64,000 bases of DNA from JALZKA01 sp963701205 (GCA_963701205.1 OY969575.1:806001-870000); one strand, 5' to 3'; numbered from the stretch's first letter, positions 1 to 9,206 are shown. Program-made: numbers and translations. Notes: generated by a model not told the origin, from the letters alone.

Positions 1-1104
1 GTCGTCGCATGGAGTTCAAAGCGCAAGCGCTACGTGCTGCGAACCTTCGACCGCAGCCACCCGGACTGTGCGGCCCTCATGGTTCATCTGGGTCGGGCAT
101 TCGTGACCGCGGTGACGCTCCGTGTATCCAAGGACCGCAACCTGCGCTGCCAGAGCTATACCGACATTCCGACGGCTGAACTCTTCGGGCCTGCTGCCAC
201 GGCCGGGCCCCGAGCCTTTGCGAAGTTCGTCGAGCGGAGCGGCTCGGTGGAATCAATCTGGTTTCCGTTTACTGACAAGCCTTGGCTCAAGGTCTGGACC
301 GTGAGTCCTCAAAAACCGGCCGCCTCAAAGGAGGTGACGCAGCCCTACAACTACCCCTTCGTCGCCAACCTCCCGGAATCCGTCACCGATCTGATCAACC
401 TGATCGTGGGTGGGAACGGCGCCGCCACACCGGCCTACGGCCAGGCCAGCTACGAAGCCGTGGACTCCTCACTCACCGCGCTGGATCTGCGTGACCTCTG
501 GGGCAAGTCCAAGAACGTCTCGCTCTACGTCAAGCCGGAGACCTTGCGGGTCAACGACTTCGGATATGTGGTCATTACGAACAGGCGGCGCCTGCAGCGG
601 GCCATCAACGAGTTCACGACCTTCTTCTCAGACCTCGTGGCGGAGTACGAATCGCGTGGGCTCTATCCCGCGAACGCGCCCGTGAACATGCGCGTCACAG
701 GTCTCGACCGACCTGGGGACACAGGGATCAGTGGGGCGCGAACCCCGATCCTGTCGCCGACGGCGCCGCGGCGTGACAAGCGTGGCTGGGATGTGGCCCT
801 CTGGTTCAACGTCACGTACATACCGGGCACGCCTGGAACGGCTGAGTTCTTCACCGAACTGCAGCGGTTCATGTTCCGAAACTACCGCGGGAACTATGCG
901 ACCGTGCGCCCTGAGTGGTCGAAGGATTGGGCGTTTTCAAGACGCGGCGAGTGGACGCGCCGCAAGGTCAAGCGCAAGAAGTTCCCGCGCCTGTTTAGCC
1001 GCGGGCGGGCGCCAGATGACGGCTGGAAAGCCGTGCGCGACACGCTCAACCGGCTCGATCCGCACCGGGTCTTCTCAAACGACTTCCTCGACAGACTGCT
1101 GTAG
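1..1104 (+). CDS. Cholesterol-oxidase-like FAD flavoprotein, C-terminal part (5' end cut by window edge)
   Basis: The reading frame is open to base 1, with codons upstream of the first possible start (GTG at 34) still reading like protein, so the gene begins outside the window. The visible part resembles the substrate-binding and C-terminal cap region of vanillyl-alcohol-oxidase-type FAD enzymes, in particular the type II (covalent FAD) cholesterol oxidase family. The end of the protein has the familiar layout of a VRPEWSKDWAF segment followed by LDPHRVFSNDFLDRLL. Such enzymes oxidise 3-beta-hydroxysterols, using oxygen and FAD, to 3-ketosteroids. The FAD-binding half is missing from view, so the substrate is uncertain. 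It converges on the MaoC gene, which ends at the next base. Family assignment is from memory of the motifs. Confidence 0.62.
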   Translation, partial: VVAWSSKRKRYVLRTFDRSHPDCAALMVHLGRAFVTAVTLRVSKDRNLRCQSYTDIPTAELFGPAATAGPRAFAKFVERSGSVESIWFPFTDKPWLKVWTVSPQKPAASKEVTQPYNYPFVANLPESVTDLINLIVGGNGAATPAYGQASYEAVDSSLTALDLRDLWGKSKNVSLYVKPETLRVNDFGYVVITNRRRLQRAINEFTTFFSDLVAEYESRGLYPANAPVNMRVTGLDRPGDTGISGARTPILSPTAPRRDKRGWDVALWFNVTYIPGTPGTAEFFTELQRFMFRNYRGNYATVRPEWSKDWAFSRRGEWTRRKVKRKKFPRLFSRGRAPDDGWKAVRDTLNRLDPHRVFSNDFLDRLL

Positions 1105-1983
1105 CTAGGCCGGAGTGACCGATCCCGCCAGGTGCGGGGTGCCGTCGCCAGCGCCGCTGACGCCGAAGTCGATGCGCCCGCCATCGGAATCGGCGCTGGC
1201 GAACGCGACCTTCGCCGGCAGCAGGATCGGGCGCTTGAACGCGACCTCAACGTCAAACGCACCGGGCAGGCGTGGCTCCAGGGCGGCAAGGCAGCGGGCC
1301 TTTGTCCACATCCCGTGCGCGATCTGGCTCGGAAAGCCGAATGCCTTCGCCGTGAGTCCATAGAGGTGGATTGGATTGCGGTCACCAGAGACACCGCCGT
1401 AGCGCCGTCCGAGGTCACCGCCCAGCTTCCACTCGGCCTCCGCGCGAAGCTCGAGGGAACCTTCGGCCCCCTTTGCGGGCGACTCGCCCGAACCGCCGCC
1501 GCGGCGCAGGTTCGTGCTCCGTCCTTCCCAGACAAGCTCGCCTCCGACTCGCGCCTCGCTGACGAGGGTGAAACTTTGCCCCTTCGGGTGCGGCTCCAGC
1601 TTTTCGGCCCGAACGCGAAGGGAGAGCTGCTCGCCGCTTCCGATCGGCCTGTGCTGAACGATCCGATTGGAGATATGGACGAGGCCGATCGCCGAAAATG
1701 GAAACGACGAATCAGTCAGCAGCGCCATGTGCAATGGGAAAGCCAGGATGTGGGGGTAGGTCGCCGGAAGCGTGTCGCGGAGCGCGAACTCACAGACCCG
1801 GCAGTACTCGGCGAGGCGATCGGGTTCGATCGCGACGGAGTCGAGCTCAAGCTCGAGGTCGGGCACGTCCCCGCCGCCGCCCGCCAGGAACGGCAACTTC
1901 CCGGTACCAGGCACAGCGCCCAAACCGGCGCGCACGTACTGCGTGATCGCCGACGGCGGGCCTGCGAGCGTCTTCTTGGCCAT
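1105..1983 (-). CDS. MaoC-family (R)-specific enoyl-CoA hydratase (HtdX/HtdY-like)
   Basis: A 292-residue hot-dog-fold protein. The second half carries the hydratase-2 signature GDRNPIHLY, with the Asp and His expected to activate water, followed by a segment IAHGMWTKARCLAAL typical of MaoC domains. The first half looks like a degenerate hot-dog unit, giving the double-hot-dog length of mycobacterial HtdX. The ATG at 1983 fits the family start better than a 27-residue upstream extension. It lies 2 bases downstream of the FabG4-type reductase stop, as the last gene of the operon. Expected reaction: reversible hydration of 2-enoyl-CoA/ACP to the (R)-3-hydroxy form, feeding or receiving from the reductase next door. 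Confidence 0.82.
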   Translation of the reverse strand: MAKKTLAGPPSAITQYVRAGLGAVPGTGKLPFLAGGGGDVPDLELELDSVAIEPDRLAEYCRVCEFALRDTLPATYPHILAFPLHMALLTDSSFPFSAIGLVHISNRIVQHRPIGSGEQLSLRVRAEKLEPHPKGQSFTLVSEARVGGELVWEGRSTNLRRGGGSGESPAKGAEGSLELRAEAEWKLGGDLGRRYGGVSGDRNPIHLYGLTAKAFGFPSQIAHGMWTKARCLAALEPRLPGAFDVEVAFKRPILLPAKVAFASADSDGGRIDFGVSGAGDGTPHLAGSVTPA

Positions 1984-1985
1984 CT

Positions 1986-3392
1986 CTACGCGCCGATCAG
2001 GCTCTGGCCACAAACGCGAACCACGTTGCCGTTGACGCCACCAGAGGCGGGACTCGCGTACCACGCGATCGCCTCCGCAACGTCAATCGGCAACCCGCCT
2101 TGAAGCATCGAGTTCATCCGGCGGCCCGCCTCTCGCGTTGCGATTGGCATGGCAGCCGTCATTGCAGTCTCGATGAACCCGGGCGCAACCGCGTTGATCG
2201 TGATCCCCGTCTCAGCGACGAGCGGGGCCATCGCCAGAACCATCCCGATCACACCTGCCTTGGATGTGCCGTAGTTCGTCTGGCCCGCGTTGCCAGCGAT
2301 TCCGGAGATTGAAGACACGGTGATGATCCGCCCGTTGGAGTGGACCAATTCGCGCTCAAGCAGAACGTCGTTGATGCGCTCCTGCGACGAGAGATTGATG
2401 TCGAGCAGGCCCTCCCAGCGGGTCTCGTCCATGTTCGCCAGCGTCTTATCGCGGGTGACACCGGCGTTGTGAACAACGATGTCAACGCCACCGTGCTCAG
2501 ACTGGAGGTGCTCCGCGATCACGCCGGGCGCGTTGTCCGCGGTGATATCGAGGGTCAGCGGCGACCCGCCGATACCGTCCATTTGCGCTTGCAGCTCGTC
2601 GGCCATCGGCGGGATATCCAAGCCGACGACGTGTGCACCGTCACGCGCCAGGACCGTCGCAATCGACGCGCCGATGCCGCGCGACGCGCCCGTAACGAGC
2701 GCAACCTTGCCCTGCAGCGGGCGCTCCCAATCGAGTGCCGGACTCTCCTGCGCGGCGGTGATTCGGACGACCTGGCCCGAGACGTATGCCGATCGCGGAG
2801 AGAGCAGAAAGCGCAGCGTGGAATCAACCGAGTCCTCAGCTCCGTGCGAGACGTAGACGAGCTGCGCGGCCGAACCCTTGCGGACTTCCTTGGCAACCGA
2901 ACGGGTGAAGCCCTCCAGCGCACGCTGCGCTGTCGCCTCGCGCGGGTCGTCGCACAACTCCGGCTGAGTGCCGAGCACGATGACCCGCCCGGAGCGCTCG
3001 ACCCGGCGAATCGCCGGCGCAAAGAACTCGCGAAGCTCGGCGAGGTCGGTTGAGTCCGTGATGCCGGTCGCGTCGAATACAAGCGCCTTGAACCGCGCGT
3101 CAGCATCCGGGGCGTCGCCGTTCCATACGGCTGCGTCGAGTCCGGCGTCGCCAACCGCCCCGCGTACGTCGTCGCCCAAGCCCGTGCGAACCGTCACGCC
3201 CGCCCCGGCCAGGATCCTGGCGAGGGAGGTGGCCAGGCGGCCGCCCGGCGCGGCGCCCAGCAGTACCTCGCCCTCGATCAGCGGCTGTCCGGGCTTGAAG
3301 CGATCAAGCTCAACGGGCTTTGGCAGACCAACGGGCCCGGCGATCAAGCCACCGATGCGGCTGTTGACGATCTGCGAGTAACGGTCAGACAT
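1986..3392 (-). CDS. fabG4: High-molecular-weight 3-oxoacyl-(ACP/CoA) reductase, FabG4 type
   Basis: 468 residues, much longer than ordinary FabG (about 250), and matching the two-domain FabG4 of mycobacteria. The N-terminal half is a flavodoxin-like, degenerate Rossmann domain. The C-terminal half is a full short-chain dehydrogenase with the nucleotide-binding TGASRGIG, the NAG motif (VHNAGVTRD), and the catalytic Ser/Tyr/Lys set (VSSISG, then YGTSK). FabG4-type enzymes reduce 3-oxoacyl-CoA with NADH. In Mycobacterium the equivalents htdX-fabG4-fadA2 are also adjacent, so the order here supports the assignment. ATG start at 3392; the thiolase stop lies about 20 bases upstream. Confidence 0.88.
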   Translation of the reverse strand: MSDRYSQIVNSRIGGLIAGPVGLPKPVELDRFKPGQPLIEGEVLLGAAPGGRLATSLARILAGAGVTVRTGLGDDVRGAVGDAGLDAAVWNGDAPDADARFKALVFDATGITDSTDLAELREFFAPAIRRVERSGRVIVLGTQPELCDDPREATAQRALEGFTRSVAKEVRKGSAAQLVYVSHGAEDSVDSTLRFLLSPRSAYVSGQVVRITAAQESPALDWERPLQGKVALVTGASRGIGASIATVLARDGAHVVGLDIPPMADELQAQMDGIGGSPLTLDITADNAPGVIAEHLQSEHGGVDIVVHNAGVTRDKTLANMDETRWEGLLDINLSSQERINDVLLERELVHSNGRIITVSSISGIAGNAGQTNYGTSKAGVIGMVLAMAPLVAETGITINAVAPGFIETAMTAAMPIATREAGRRMNSMLQGGLPIDVAEAIAWYASPASGGVNGNVVRVCGQSLIGA

Positions 3393-3413
3393 TTATTCCT
3401 TCCAGCGGATGGG

Positions 3414-4691
3414 TCAGCGTTCGAGGATCGCGACTACGCCCTGGCCACCAGCGGCACAGATCGATATCAGGCCGCGTCCGCCACCCGCCTCGGCGAGCGC
3501 CTTGGCAAGGCCGGCGACGATGCGCCCGCCCGTTGCAGCAAATGGATGCGCCGCGGCAAGGGAGCCGCCGTTGACATTGAGCTTGGTCCGGTCGATCGAA
3601 CCGAGGGGCTCGTCGAGCCCCAGGCGCTGCTTGCAGAAAACCGGGTCCTCCCACGCCTTCAGCGTGCTCAAAACCTGGGCGGCAAACGCCTCGTGGATCT
3701 CGTAGAAGTCAAAGTCCTGAAGCGTCAGTTTGTTGCGCTCAAGCATCCGCGGCACGGCGTAGGCGGGGGCGATCAGCAAGCCCTCCTTCTTGCCGACGTG
3801 GTCGATCGCTGCCGTCTCGGCATCGACGAAGTGGGCGAGTACATCAAGGCCGTGATCGGCCGCCCATTCATCGCTTGCAAGCAACACCGTCGAGGCCCCG
3901 TCAGAGAGCGGCGTCGAGTTCGCGGCCGTCATCGTGCCATCCGGGCCGCCGAAAACGGGACGCATCTTCGCGAGCTTCTCAAGCGACGAATCGGGGCGCA
4001 GGTTCTGATCCCGCTCGAGGCCCAGGTAGGGAGTCAGAAGGTCATCCATGAAACCGCGGTCGTATGCCGCCGCGAGGTTGCGATGGCTGGCAACAGCCAA
4101 CTCGTCCTGCGCCTCGCGGGTTACGCCCCACTCGGTGGCCATCAGCGCCGTGTGTTCACCCATCGAGAGGCCGGTGCGCGGCTCCGCGTTCTGGGGGATT
4201 TCCGGAACGATATGACCCGGGCGGATCTTGGCCAGCGCCTTGACTCGGTCCACGTTGGATTTGGCGTTGTTGGCCTCGATCAAAATCGCGCGAAGCTTGT
4301 CGTTGACCGCCAGTGGCGCGTCAGAAGTGGTATCCGCGCCGCCGGCAATGCCCACGTCGATTTGACCAAGAGCGATCTTGTTGGCAACCAGAATCGCAGC
4401 CTCGAGACCGGTTCCGCACGCCTGCCCGACGTCGTAGGCGGGCGTCTCCGGAGCGAGCTTGGTGGACAACACCGTCTCGCGCGTGAGGTTGAAGTCGCGG
4501 CTGTGCTTTAGAACCGCGCCCGCCGCGACTTCGCCGAGGCGCTCGCCTGACAGGCCGAAGCGGTCGATCAGGCCGTCAAGGGCCGCGGTCAGCATGTCCT
4601 GGTTGGACGCCTTCAGGTAGGCGCCGTTCGAGCGGGCAAACGGGATCCGGTTGCCGCCGACGACGGCGACTGGTCGAGTCTTGGCGTTCAT
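3414..4691 (-). CDS. Acetyl-CoA C-acyltransferase (thiolase, FadA2/FadI-like)
   Basis: 425 residues covering the whole thiolase fold. The nucleophilic Cys lies near residue 92 in GQACGTGLEA. The His motif appears as NVNGGSLAAAHPFAATGGR and the second active-site Cys as ICAAGGQG. The usual GHP and CxGGGxG patterns are slightly altered (AHP, CAAGGQG), as in the FadA2/FadI subgroup. Thiolases cleave or form 3-ketoacyl-CoA. The place between acyl-CoA dehydrogenases and FabG4/MaoC completes a beta-oxidation-like or chain-elongation set in one transcript. Start is the ATG at 4691. Confidence 0.88.
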   Translation of the reverse strand: MNAKTRPVAVVGGNRIPFARSNGAYLKASNQDMLTAALDGLIDRFGLSGERLGEVAAGAVLKHSRDFNLTRETVLSTKLAPETPAYDVGQACGTGLEAAILVANKIALGQIDVGIAGGADTTSDAPLAVNDKLRAILIEANNAKSNVDRVKALAKIRPGHIVPEIPQNAEPRTGLSMGEHTALMATEWGVTREAQDELAVASHRNLAAAYDRGFMDDLLTPYLGLERDQNLRPDSSLEKLAKMRPVFGGPDGTMTAANSTPLSDGASTVLLASDEWAADHGLDVLAHFVDAETAAIDHVGKKEGLLIAPAYAVPRMLERNKLTLQDFDFYEIHEAFAAQVLSTLKAWEDPVFCKQRLGLDEPLGSIDRTKLNVNGGSLAAAHPFAATGGRIVAGLAKALAEAGGGRGLISICAAGGQGVVAILER

Positions 4692-4718
4692 AAGTCGGTT
4701 CCTTTCGAAAAAGCGGGT

Positions 4719-5927
4719 CTAGCGGAGCTCAGATGAGCTCTTGCCCAGCAATTGACGGGCGATTACCAGCTGCTGGATCTGCTGGGTGCCCTCAAAGATG
4801 TCGAGGATCTTGGCGTCGCGAGCCCACTTTTCCAGCAACTCGCCCTCGCCGTAGCCCACGGCGCCGCAGAGTTCGACGCAGCGCAGGGCGATCTCGGTGC
4901 CGATCCGACCGGCCTTCGCCTTGCACATCGAGGCCTGTAGCGAGTTCGGCTTTGAGTTGTCAGCCATCCACGCCGCCTCCATCATCAGCAGCCGGGCGGC
5001 CTCGTAATTGGCTTCCATTTCCAGGAAGGTCGCGGCGGCCGCGGTTTGCCCGCCGGCGGGACGGTCGTAATCGATCTCGACACCGGCGGCCTCTAGGAGC
5101 TCACGCGTCTTGTCAAGGCTTGCCTTGGCGACGCCGATTGCCATCGCGGCGACGAGGGGTCGTGTGTTGTCAAAGGTCTTCATCACGCCGGCGAACGAGG
5201 TCTTCGTATCGATCTCGGGCGTGCCCAGCAGGTCCTCCTTGGGTACCCGGCAGTTCTCGAGCCGGAACGCGACCGTGTCGGATGCGCGGATTCCCAGCTT
5301 GTGCTCAAGGCGGTCCAAAATCAGCCCCGGGTTCGAGCGCTCGACCACAAACGATTTGATCGCAGCGCGCCCCAGCTTGCGATCCAGGCTGGCCCAAACC
5401 ACCACCAGCTCCGCCCGCTCGCCCGAGGTCACATAGATCTTCTCGCCGTTCAGCACATAGTGGTCGCCGTCTTCCTCCGCGGTCGTCCTGATCGCGGCGG
5501 AGTCCGAACCCGCCTCGGGCTCGGTGATCGCCATCGCTGCCCAGCGGCCGGCAAACCGTTTGAGCTGGTCGTCGTTGGCTACTGCGGCAATCGCCGAGTT
5601 GCCAAGCCCCTGGCGCGGCATCGTCAAAACCAGGCCCACGTCGCCCCAGCAGGTCTCCATGACGCCCAGCGCCGACGACATGTTGGAACCGTTGCGGTTG
5701 CCCTCTTCCTTTGACGAATCCTGCTTGACGCCGGCGGCGCCCGCGCCTTCGGAGCCGCCCGAGTCGTTCATGCCGTCAATCAGGGCGGCGAGCATGTCGA
5801 GCTCCTTGGGGTACTCGTGCTCAGCGAGGTCGTACTTCCGGGAGATGGGCCGCAGGACCTCGAGCGCAACCTGGTGCGCCTGGTCGGACAGAACCTTGAA
5901 CTTCTTGGGCGTTTCGAGATTGATCAT
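4719..5927 (-). CDS. Acyl-CoA dehydrogenase (FadE23-like), second subunit of a pair
   Basis: 402 residues with a complete acyl-CoA dehydrogenase fold: the FAD/substrate motif AMAITEPEAGSDSAAI, the middle beta domain, and the C-terminal helical domain ending with ILDIFEGTQQIQQLVIAR, where the Glu of FEGT is the expected catalytic base. The ATG at 5927 overlaps the upstream stop as TAATG, which decides the start and implies translational coupling with the neighbouring dehydrogenase. The N-terminus (INLETPKKFKVL and an early RKYDLAEH segment) resembles mycobacterial FadE23. Adjacent FadE pairs in mycobacteria often form mixed alpha2-beta2 enzymes; that this pair does so is inference. Confidence 0.85.
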   Translation of the reverse strand: MINLETPKKFKVLSDQAHQVALEVLRPISRKYDLAEHEYPKELDMLAALIDGMNDSGGSEGAGAAGVKQDSSKEEGNRNGSNMSSALGVMETCWGDVGLVLTMPRQGLGNSAIAAVANDDQLKRFAGRWAAMAITEPEAGSDSAAIRTTAEEDGDHYVLNGEKIYVTSGERAELVVVWASLDRKLGRAAIKSFVVERSNPGLILDRLEHKLGIRASDTVAFRLENCRVPKEDLLGTPEIDTKTSFAGVMKTFDNTRPLVAAMAIGVAKASLDKTRELLEAAGVEIDYDRPAGGQTAAAATFLEMEANYEAARLLMMEAAWMADNSKPNSLQASMCKAKAGRIGTEIALRCVELCGAVGYGEGELLEKWARDAKILDIFEGTQQIQQLVIARQLLGKSSSELR

Positions 5928-7240
5928 TAGACGAGCAGCGCTCCCTCGTAGAGGCCGACGGCTCGCAGGTCGCGATACCAACGTTCGACCGGGTGTTCCT
6001 TGATATATCCGTGCCCGCCCAGAAGTTGAACGCCGTCGGAGCCGATCTGCATGCCGTGGGTTGCCGCCAGCCGGCGGGCGAGCATCGCTTCGCGGGCAAA
6101 CGGCAAGCCCTGGTCAGCACGAGACGCAGCGCGGTAGGTGACCAACCGCATGCCCTCAAGTTCGGTGGCGATATCCGCGACCTTGAACGCCACGGCCTGA
6201 CGGTGTGAGATCGGCTCGCCAAAAGCGATCCGTTCGTTGACGTAGGGCGTGACGTAGTCGAGAACTGCCTGCGAGGTGCCGACGGCGAGGGCCGCCCAGG
6301 CGATCCGGCCCAGCCGGATGCAGTCGGCGTAGACCTCGGGATCAGCGCCGCCCAAAAGCGCGGTGGCCGGAATCGCCACGTCACGGAGCTCCACGGTTGC
6401 GGTGGCTGCGGCGCGAACGCCCATCGCCGGTTCCGCAGCGGTGGTAAGGCCCTTGAGCCCGGCTTCGACAATGAAGAGCGCGGGTGTTCCTTCCAGCTCG
6501 GCGGCGATCACAAAGAGCTCCGCGTCAGCTCCGCGGACGACCAGCGATTTGCTGCCGTTGAGTGTGAAGCCGTCACCCGAGCGGCTCGCCTTGGTCTCCA
6601 GCTTGAAGGGGTCAAACAGCGGATGCGGCTCCTGGATCGCAAGCGCCGCTGCGGGCACGTCCTCGCCAACGAACTCGGGCAGATATGTGCCCTGCTGGCC
6701 GGCGTCGCCCCAAAGGCTGATCGCGGTTGACACCGCGGCCGGCGAGAGCGTCGCCACGGCAAGTCCCATGTCCCCGCGGCCCAAGGCCTCGGTAACCAGC
6801 GTCGAAGTCACCGCAGAGCGTTCGGTGACGGCGCCGCCCAAATCCTCGGCGACGCCGAGCATGGTGATTCCCAGGTCGTTCGCCTGGCCCAAAAGATCGG
6901 CGGGCGCCGCGCAGGCAGCGTCGGCCTCGGTCGCAGCGGGGCGGAGCTTGGCCATCGCGAAATCGCCGACCGACTCCTGCATCATCTGCTGTTCGTCGGA
7001 GGGGTGGAGGTCAAAAAGATCGTTGCGGGCCGTGCCCAGCCTTGCTGCCGGTTTGCCGTTCGACTGGGCGCGCGCGAACGTGCGTCCGGCGGTGGACGCG
7101 GCCTTGAAACCATTCTTGGTGGCGCTGTACAGGGCCTTCTCTGCGGGACCGCGAAGGCCAACCCGATCCAGCACGCGCGACCCCGCGATCCGGTTCAGGG
7201 CGCGAAGCCCGACTCCCATTGCGTTGTCCGCTGCACTCAT
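5927..7240 (-). CDS. Acyl-CoA dehydrogenase (FadE24-like), first subunit of a pair
   Basis: 437 residues. A 70-residue N-terminal extension (RVLDRVGLRGPAEKALYSAT...) precedes the dehydrogenase fold, as in mycobacterial FadE24. The core follows: FDLHPSDEQQMM, DLGITMLGVAEDLGG, and the C-terminal GGHGYIKEHPVERWYRDLRA. The protein stops soon after a YEGALLV segment, so the last helix of the usual fold is short while the Glu position is kept. It is the first gene of the five-gene lipid operon running to 1105. The ATG at 7240 lies about 54 bases from the end of the convergently spaced TetR gene. Substrate chain length cannot be told from the sequence. Confidence 0.85.
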   Translation of the reverse strand: MSAADNAMGVGLRALNRIAGSRVLDRVGLRGPAEKALYSATKNGFKAASTAGRTFARAQSNGKPAARLGTARNDLFDLHPSDEQQMMQESVGDFAMAKLRPAATEADAACAAPADLLGQANDLGITMLGVAEDLGGAVTERSAVTSTLVTEALGRGDMGLAVATLSPAAVSTAISLWGDAGQQGTYLPEFVGEDVPAAALAIQEPHPLFDPFKLETKASRSGDGFTLNGSKSLVVRGADAELFVIAAELEGTPALFIVEAGLKGLTTAAEPAMGVRAAATATVELRDVAIPATALLGGADPEVYADCIRLGRIAWAALAVGTSQAVLDYVTPYVNERIAFGEPISHRQAVAFKVADIATELEGMRLVTYRAASRADQGLPFAREAMLARRLAATHGMQIGSDGVQLLGGHGYIKEHPVERWYRDLRAVGLYEGALLV

Positions 7241-7294
7241 AAGCTCCTCATTCCTACTGTCGGTAGCTTTGTGGCGTGATCGTAGCAGCGCCGG

Positions 7295-7993
7295 TCAGGC
7301 CTCGGCCCGTTTGTAGACCGGAGCGGCGAGCGCAATCATCAAGAGTTGACGCTCAGCGGTCCTGATCACGGCCGCCTCGGCCTCGGGGCTTGACTCCGGC
7401 GCCTCGAGGATCCCCTCGACCGTCGAGACCAGCGTGTTGACGATCAGGCTGCTCATGATCTGCAGATCTTCCGATGACCACTCGTTTAGGTACGGAAACC
7501 GGGACAGGTCCGTCGAAAGCTCGCTTGAGAACAGCCGGATCTCTGAACGGATCGCGTGGCGAATGCCGGCGACGCCGCCGAACCGCTCACGGACGAGGAA
7601 CAGGAACTGCGGTCGGTTCGCGTGCACGTGCCGGACGAGGATCTCGACCGATCCCCTGATCACGTGTTCGTAGCGCTGGGTGTCCGCTCGGGCTTCCCGC
7701 AACATCGCCCGGAGCGCACCGAACGAGTCGTCCACCAGCGCCAGGCCAAGTTCCTCCATATCGGCGAAATGGCGGTAGAAGGCCGTTGGAACCACACCGA
7801 CCTCGCGGGTCACCTCCCGCAGGCTGAGGCTGGAAAAACCCTTGCTCTCCAGCTGACCCAGGGCCGCCAGCATCAATTCCTGACGGGTGTGCCGCTTCTG
7901 CTCGCTGCGCTTCCGCGGGTGGGCGCCACGCCTGGAGGACGGCTTACCCGAGCGCTTGGGAGAACGACTGTCCACTCGACAAGTGTGACGCAC
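7295..7993 (-). CDS. TetR-family regulator, FabR/DesT-like
   Basis: 232 residues. A basic N-terminal tail of about 35 residues is followed by a TetR helix-turn-helix (LSLREVTREVGVVPTAFYRH). FabR and DesT, which sense the saturated/unsaturated acyl-CoA balance, have the same VPTAFYRHF recognition helix. The C-terminal domain (HANRPQFLFLVRERFGG) is also of the FabR type. The gene is divergent from the reductase-desaturase pair, with a perfect inverted repeat at 8049-8064 between them, an arrangement expected of a repressor of desaturation. The GTG at 7993 is used here; a GTG at 7975 is an alternative. The same regulator might also act on the downstream fadE operon, but no second operator was recognised. 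Confidence 0.82.
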   Translation of the reverse strand: MRHTCRVDSRSPKRSGKPSSRRGAHPRKRSEQKRHTRQELMLAALGQLESKGFSSLSLREVTREVGVVPTAFYRHFADMEELGLALVDDSFGALRAMLREARADTQRYEHVIRGSVEILVRHVHANRPQFLFLVRERFGGVAGIRHAIRSEIRLFSSELSTDLSRFPYLNEWSSEDLQIMSSLIVNTLVSTVEGILEAPESSPEAEAAVIRTAERQLLMIALAAPVYKRAEA

Positions 7994-8019
7994 GTCACGG
8001 CGTAAAGCAAGTTTTGGCC

Positions 8020-8048
8020 TTGCATTTGGCGGATCGTGACGCTACGGT
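8020..8048 (+). promoter_or_regulatory. Predicted promoter of the reductase-desaturase operon
   Basis: TTGCAT at 8020-8025 and TACGGT at 8043-8048 are separated by 17 bases, an acceptable sigma-70-type pair for a GC-rich actinobacterium. The operator palindrome starts at the next base, so a bound repressor would block transcription initiation. Predicted by eye only. Confidence 0.4.
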
Positions 8049-8064
8049 GTGAACAGTCGTTCAC
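8049..8064. promoter_or_regulatory. Palindromic operator, probably for the FabR/DesT-like repressor
   Basis: A perfect 6-bp inverted repeat, GTGAAC-agtc-GTTCAC, with a 4-base spacer. The half-sites match the GTGAAC core recalled for DesT operators of Pseudomonas. It lies 7 bases before the reductase start and about 55 bases from the regulator start, so it could control both directions. Confidence 0.6.
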
Positions 8065-8070
8065 TCAAAT

Positions 8071-9206
8071 ATGGAGATCCAGATGCCCACCGATGCCCCC
8101 ATTCGCCGACGCCCCACCCGCTCCGTTGGGCGTCGCCTGCTCCGCTCAACTTTCGTTGACAGCCTGGTTGGTCCCCACGGGATTGACCGCTACCTGGAGC
8201 TGGTCCGTCCCAATTGGACCCCGGGTGAGCCGCGGGCAAAGATCGTCCGTGTCACCCGCCCGGACGCCGGGCACGCCGTCTGTCTAACGCTGCGGCCCAA
8301 CGGCGCGTTCACGGGATTCGAGCCGGGCCAGTTCATCAACCTGACGGTCGAGATCGACGGGGTTCGCCGCAGCCGTTGCTACTCGCCGACCAGCTCAGCC
8401 CACGCCGCCGACGCGCTGGAGCTGACGATCAAGACGCACGAAGCGGGCCTCGTATCGACCTGGCTTGCCAAGGAGGCTCGCGCAGGAATGGTGGTCGGCC
8501 TCGCGGCGGCGGACGGGGACTTTTGCTTGCCGAGCCCGCGGCCGGACCAGCTACTGCTGATCAGCGGGGGCAGCGGCATCACTCCGGTCCTCTCGATGCT
8601 TCGCACGCTCGCCGCCGAACGCCACACGGGCCGAATCGACTTCGTCCACTACGCACCGACGACACGCGAGGCCCTTCACACCCGCGATTTGGCTGAGTTG
8701 GCGCAGCGGATGCCGGGACTGCGACTGCACCGCTCGTACACCCGTGAACCGGGAGCCGGCGAGCTCGATGGCCACTTCGGATCGGCGCATCTGGCTCGGA
8801 TCGGCGCTGATCGGGACGCCGCAACGTTCGTGTGTGGCCCTCCGGCGCTGATCGAAGGAGTGCGGAGCGCGTGGACCGAGGCCGGCCGCGAGGCGAGCCT
8901 CCACGTCGAAAGCTTCGTCCCTCCCACGCTTGCGATCCGAACCGACGTCGGCCGAGGGCACCATCAACTTCGAGGCTGCCAAGACGCAGCGTTGTCAACG
9001 ACGGCCGCACGCTCCTGGAACAAGCCGAGGCCGCGGGACTCAATCCCGACTTTGGCTGCCGAATGGGCATCTGCGCCACGTGCACGTGCCGAAAGACCGC
9101 GGGCAGCGTGCGCAACGTGATCTCTGGCGCCGTCTCTGGCGCCGAGGACGAGGACATTCGCCTCTGCGTCTCGGTACCCGTCGGCGACATCCAAATTTCC
9201 CTATAG
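8071..9206 (+). pseudogene. Ferredoxin reductase-type flavoprotein with 2Fe-2S domain, interrupted by two single-base shifts
   Basis: The protein reads continuously only if one base is dropped near 8947 and another near 8987, giving about 377 residues. The first part has the FAD motif RCYSPTSS, the NAD motif GGSGITPVLSML and VCGPPAL. Then come SAEGTINFEA in the second frame and VVNDGRTLLEQAEA with CRMGICATCTC in the third frame, which hold the plant-type 2Fe-2S cysteines, and the protein ends with RLCVSVPVGDIQISL. This is the class of reductase that supplies electrons to membrane acyl desaturases (like Rv3230c beside DesA3), and the desaturase follows directly. All domains are well kept, so this is either a sequence error or a very young lesion. 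Confidence 0.75.
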
